From Halococcus hamelinensis 100A6 (lineage in GTDB: Archaea; Halobacteriota; Halobacteria; Halobacteriales; Halococcaceae): a DNA stretch of 33,216 nucleotides. Both the position numbers and the translations under genes were made by a program. The DNA is taken from contig NZ_AOMB01000041.1 of assembly GCF_000336675.1 (NCBI RefSeq), positions 147,109 to 180,324 of the forward strand, given 5' to 3'. Under the pieces are notes generated by a model. The model was given only the letters and a program-made list of their open reading frames with translations. It made no database searches and was not told where the DNA came from. Of this stretch, positions 32,183-33,216 are shown piece after piece; the stretch's first letter is position 1; every line of letters begins with the position of its first letter.

Positions 32183-32518
32183 ATGCCCGACGAACCCGTC
32201 GACCCCAGCGACATCGGCGAGCACGACGCGCCGCCAATCGCAGAGAAACCCTACAAGATCATCTTCGAGGCCAACAAGTGCATCGCGGCCGGCAAGTGCG
32301 CCGAGGTCTCCGAGAACTGGACGATGAACATCACCTCCGGGATCGCCCAGCCCGAATCCTACTTCATCGACGAGGCGGCCCTCGACGACAACATCCGGGC
32401 GGCGGAAGTCTGCCCCGCGAAGAAGGATCGGGGTGTGATCCACGTCGTCGACCGCCGGACGAACGAGGAGATCGCGCCCGACCCCGCGGGCGACGGTTCG
32501 CTCTCGGTCGATTGGTAA
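32183..32518 (+). CDS. Ferredoxin with three cluster cysteines (probable 3Fe-4S or atypical 4Fe-4S)
   Basis: A 111-residue acidic protein. It has exactly three cysteines, C33, C39 and C77, in CIAAGKCAEV and EVCPAKKDRGVIHV. A C-x5-C spacing with a single later CP resembles single-cluster ferredoxins that bind a 3Fe-4S centre or a 4Fe-4S centre with a non-cysteine ligand. An unusual about 40-residue segment between the second and third cysteines contains WTMNITSGIAQPESYFIDE. The role is electron transfer to an unknown partner in the cytoplasm. The ATG at 32183 lies 53 nt after the cyclophilin gene, on the same strand. A TTTT run follows its stop and may end the transcript before tRNA-Leu. Confidence 0.85.
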   Translation: MPDEPVDPSDIGEHDAPPIAEKPYKIIFEANKCIAAGKCAEVSENWTMNITSGIAQPESYFIDEAALDDNIRAAEVCPAKKDRGVIHVVDRRTNEEIAPDPAGDGSLSVDW

Positions 32519-32568
32519 GAGAAAGACAACCGAAACGGGTTTTCGCGCGCGGACGAACTCCACACTGC

Positions 32569-32653
32569 GCGAGGGTGGCCGAGTCTGGCCAAAGGCGGCG
32601 GGCTTAAGACCCGCTCTCTTAGGAGTTCGTGCGTTCAAATCGCATCCCTCGCA
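32569..32653 (+). tRNA. tRNA-Leu (TAA anticodon)
   Basis: The acceptor stem GCGAGGG (32569-32575) pairs with CCCTCGC (32646-32652), with A32653 as discriminator, as for leucine tRNAs. The anticodon stem-loop GCGGG-CTTAAGA-CCCGC gives TAA (32605-32607), reading UUA. The variable arm is long. The T loop is GTTCAAAT. No intron or CCA is encoded. A T-rich box at 32539-32543 lies about 27-30 nt upstream and could be its promoter. Confidence 0.95.
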
Positions 32654-32735
32654 CTCCACGGTCACGAGTTCTCGACCACGAATTCGATCCGGAGCACCCG
32701 GAACTACTTAGTCGCCGTCGGGCGAATCCGCGCGC

Positions 32736-33216
32736 ATGTCAGTACCGAGCGTGACGTTGCCGAGCGGCGACGAGATGCCGATGGTGGGCGTGGGCACCTG
32801 GGACATCGACGGCGAGACGGTCCAGGAGTCCGTCCGTGCCGGGCTCGACGGAGTCTACACCCACGTCGACACCGCCGAGGGCTACCGGAACGAGAGCGAG
32901 ATCGGTGACGTGCTCGCGGAGTACGACCGCGAGGACCTCTTTCTCACCTCGAAGGTACTCCCGTCGAATCTCGACTACGACTCCGTAATCGAATCGTGTG
33001 AAGAGTCGCTCGACAGATTGGGCACCGACTACTTGGACCTCTATCTCATCCACTGGCCGAACCCCGCCATCTCCCTGCGCGAGACCCTGAACGCGATGGA
33101 GACGCTCCACGACGAGGGGAAGATCGAGAACGTGGGCGTCTCGAACTTCAGCGCCTACCAGCTCAGCAACGCCCTCCACATCGCGGACGTGCCGATCGCC
33201 CTCAACCAGGTCGAGT
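32736..33216 (+). CDS. Aldo/keto reductase, N-terminal part (runs off the window)
   Basis: The first 160 codons are visible and open to the end of the window. The TIM-barrel start VTLPSGDEMPMVGVGTWDIDG is typical. The catalytic tetrad can be read: Asp and Tyr in HVDTAEGYRNE, Lys in LFLTSKVLP and His in LYLIHWPNP. VGVSNFS is the usual cofactor-region landmark. Such NAD(P)H-dependent enzymes reduce aldehydes and ketones, but the cofactor-specific C-terminus lies outside the window and the substrate is unknown. A TATA-like TACTTAG about 28 nt before the ATG supports leaderless expression. It follows tRNA-Leu on the same strand. Confidence 0.92.
   Translation, partial: MSVPSVTLPSGDEMPMVGVGTWDIDGETVQESVRAGLDGVYTHVDTAEGYRNESEIGDVLAEYDREDLFLTSKVLPSNLDYDSVIESCEESLDRLGTDYLDLYLIHWPNPAISLRETLNAMETLHDEGKIENVGVSNFSAYQLSNALHIADVPIALNQVE

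Noticed and set aside
1-33216. CRISPR arrays, insertion sequences or prophage genes
   Set aside because: No regularly spaced direct repeats of suitable length, no transposase or integrase frame, and no phage structural gene was found on either strand.

Overview
The window is chromosomal DNA of a halophilic archaeon (class Halobacteria). The evidence is a GC-rich sequence, strongly acidic predicted proteins, archaeal information-processing genes, TATA-like boxes about 22-30 nt before start codons (mostly leaderless genes), and several families known mainly or only from haloarchaea (DUF5809, DUF5810, DUF7127-like, YYY/DUF2298). Halococcus or a relative is possible, but the genus cannot be fixed from the sequence alone. 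It is almost entirely core chromosome: I see no insertion sequence, CRISPR array, prophage or plasmid origin.

Layout. 1-2.85 kb: the 3' end of a probable stomatin-like gene, a winged-helix regulator, a small HTH protein, a TRAM-domain protein, a zinc-ribbon protein and a YkgJ-type cysteine-cluster protein. 2.9-5.5 kb: a two-gene operon of an Hsp20-like small protein and a Cdc48 AAA+ ATPase behind a palindromic candidate operator. 5.5-8.0 kb: an OFA-type MFS transporter convergent with an Mrp/Nbp35 Fe-S carrier ATPase. 8.08-8.71 kb: a DUF433/DUF5615 toxin-antitoxin-like pair. 8.8-14.9 kb: the large information-processing operon tRNA-Ser, rps13, rps4, rps11, rpoD, tRNA-Leu, rpl18e, rpl13, rps9, rpoN, rpoK, eno, rps2. 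15.0-19.9 kb: nikR on the opposite strand, then mevalonate kinase, isopentenyl phosphate kinase, RNase J and a GGPP synthase. mvk, ipk and idsA supply archaeal isoprenoid lipids through the route that uses isopentenyl phosphate.

19.9-23.9 kb: a sugar nucleotidyltransferase, a 41-residue membrane protein, a Dph6-like ATP pyrophosphatase, a membrane zinc-ribbon protein and a DUF5810/DUF5809 pair. 23.9-27.7 kb: a cell-surface glycosylation module in which a very large YYY-family membrane protein diverges from a dolichol-phosphate-mannose-synthase-like GT2 enzyme and a GtrA flippase-like protein. 27.75-33.2 kb: initiator tRNA-Met, a DJ-1/PfpI protein, a hypoxanthine/guanine phosphoribosyltransferase-like protein, a REC-PAS protein, a TrpD-like protein, a cyclophilin, a three-cysteine ferredoxin, tRNA-Leu(UAA) and the start of an aldo/keto reductase.

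The least explained signal is intergenic. Two copies (19885-20120 and 27828-28040) of a roughly 0.2-kb element share seven conserved blocks separated by variable segments, and both sit immediately downstream of a gene end. A more diverged, reverse-oriented relative may lie at about 23660-23860. Other points worth a second look are a perfect 9-bp hairpin in the rnj leader, inverted-repeat operators before cdc48 and the OFA transporter gene, and two ribosomal-protein genes that start 16 and 21 nt after a tRNA.
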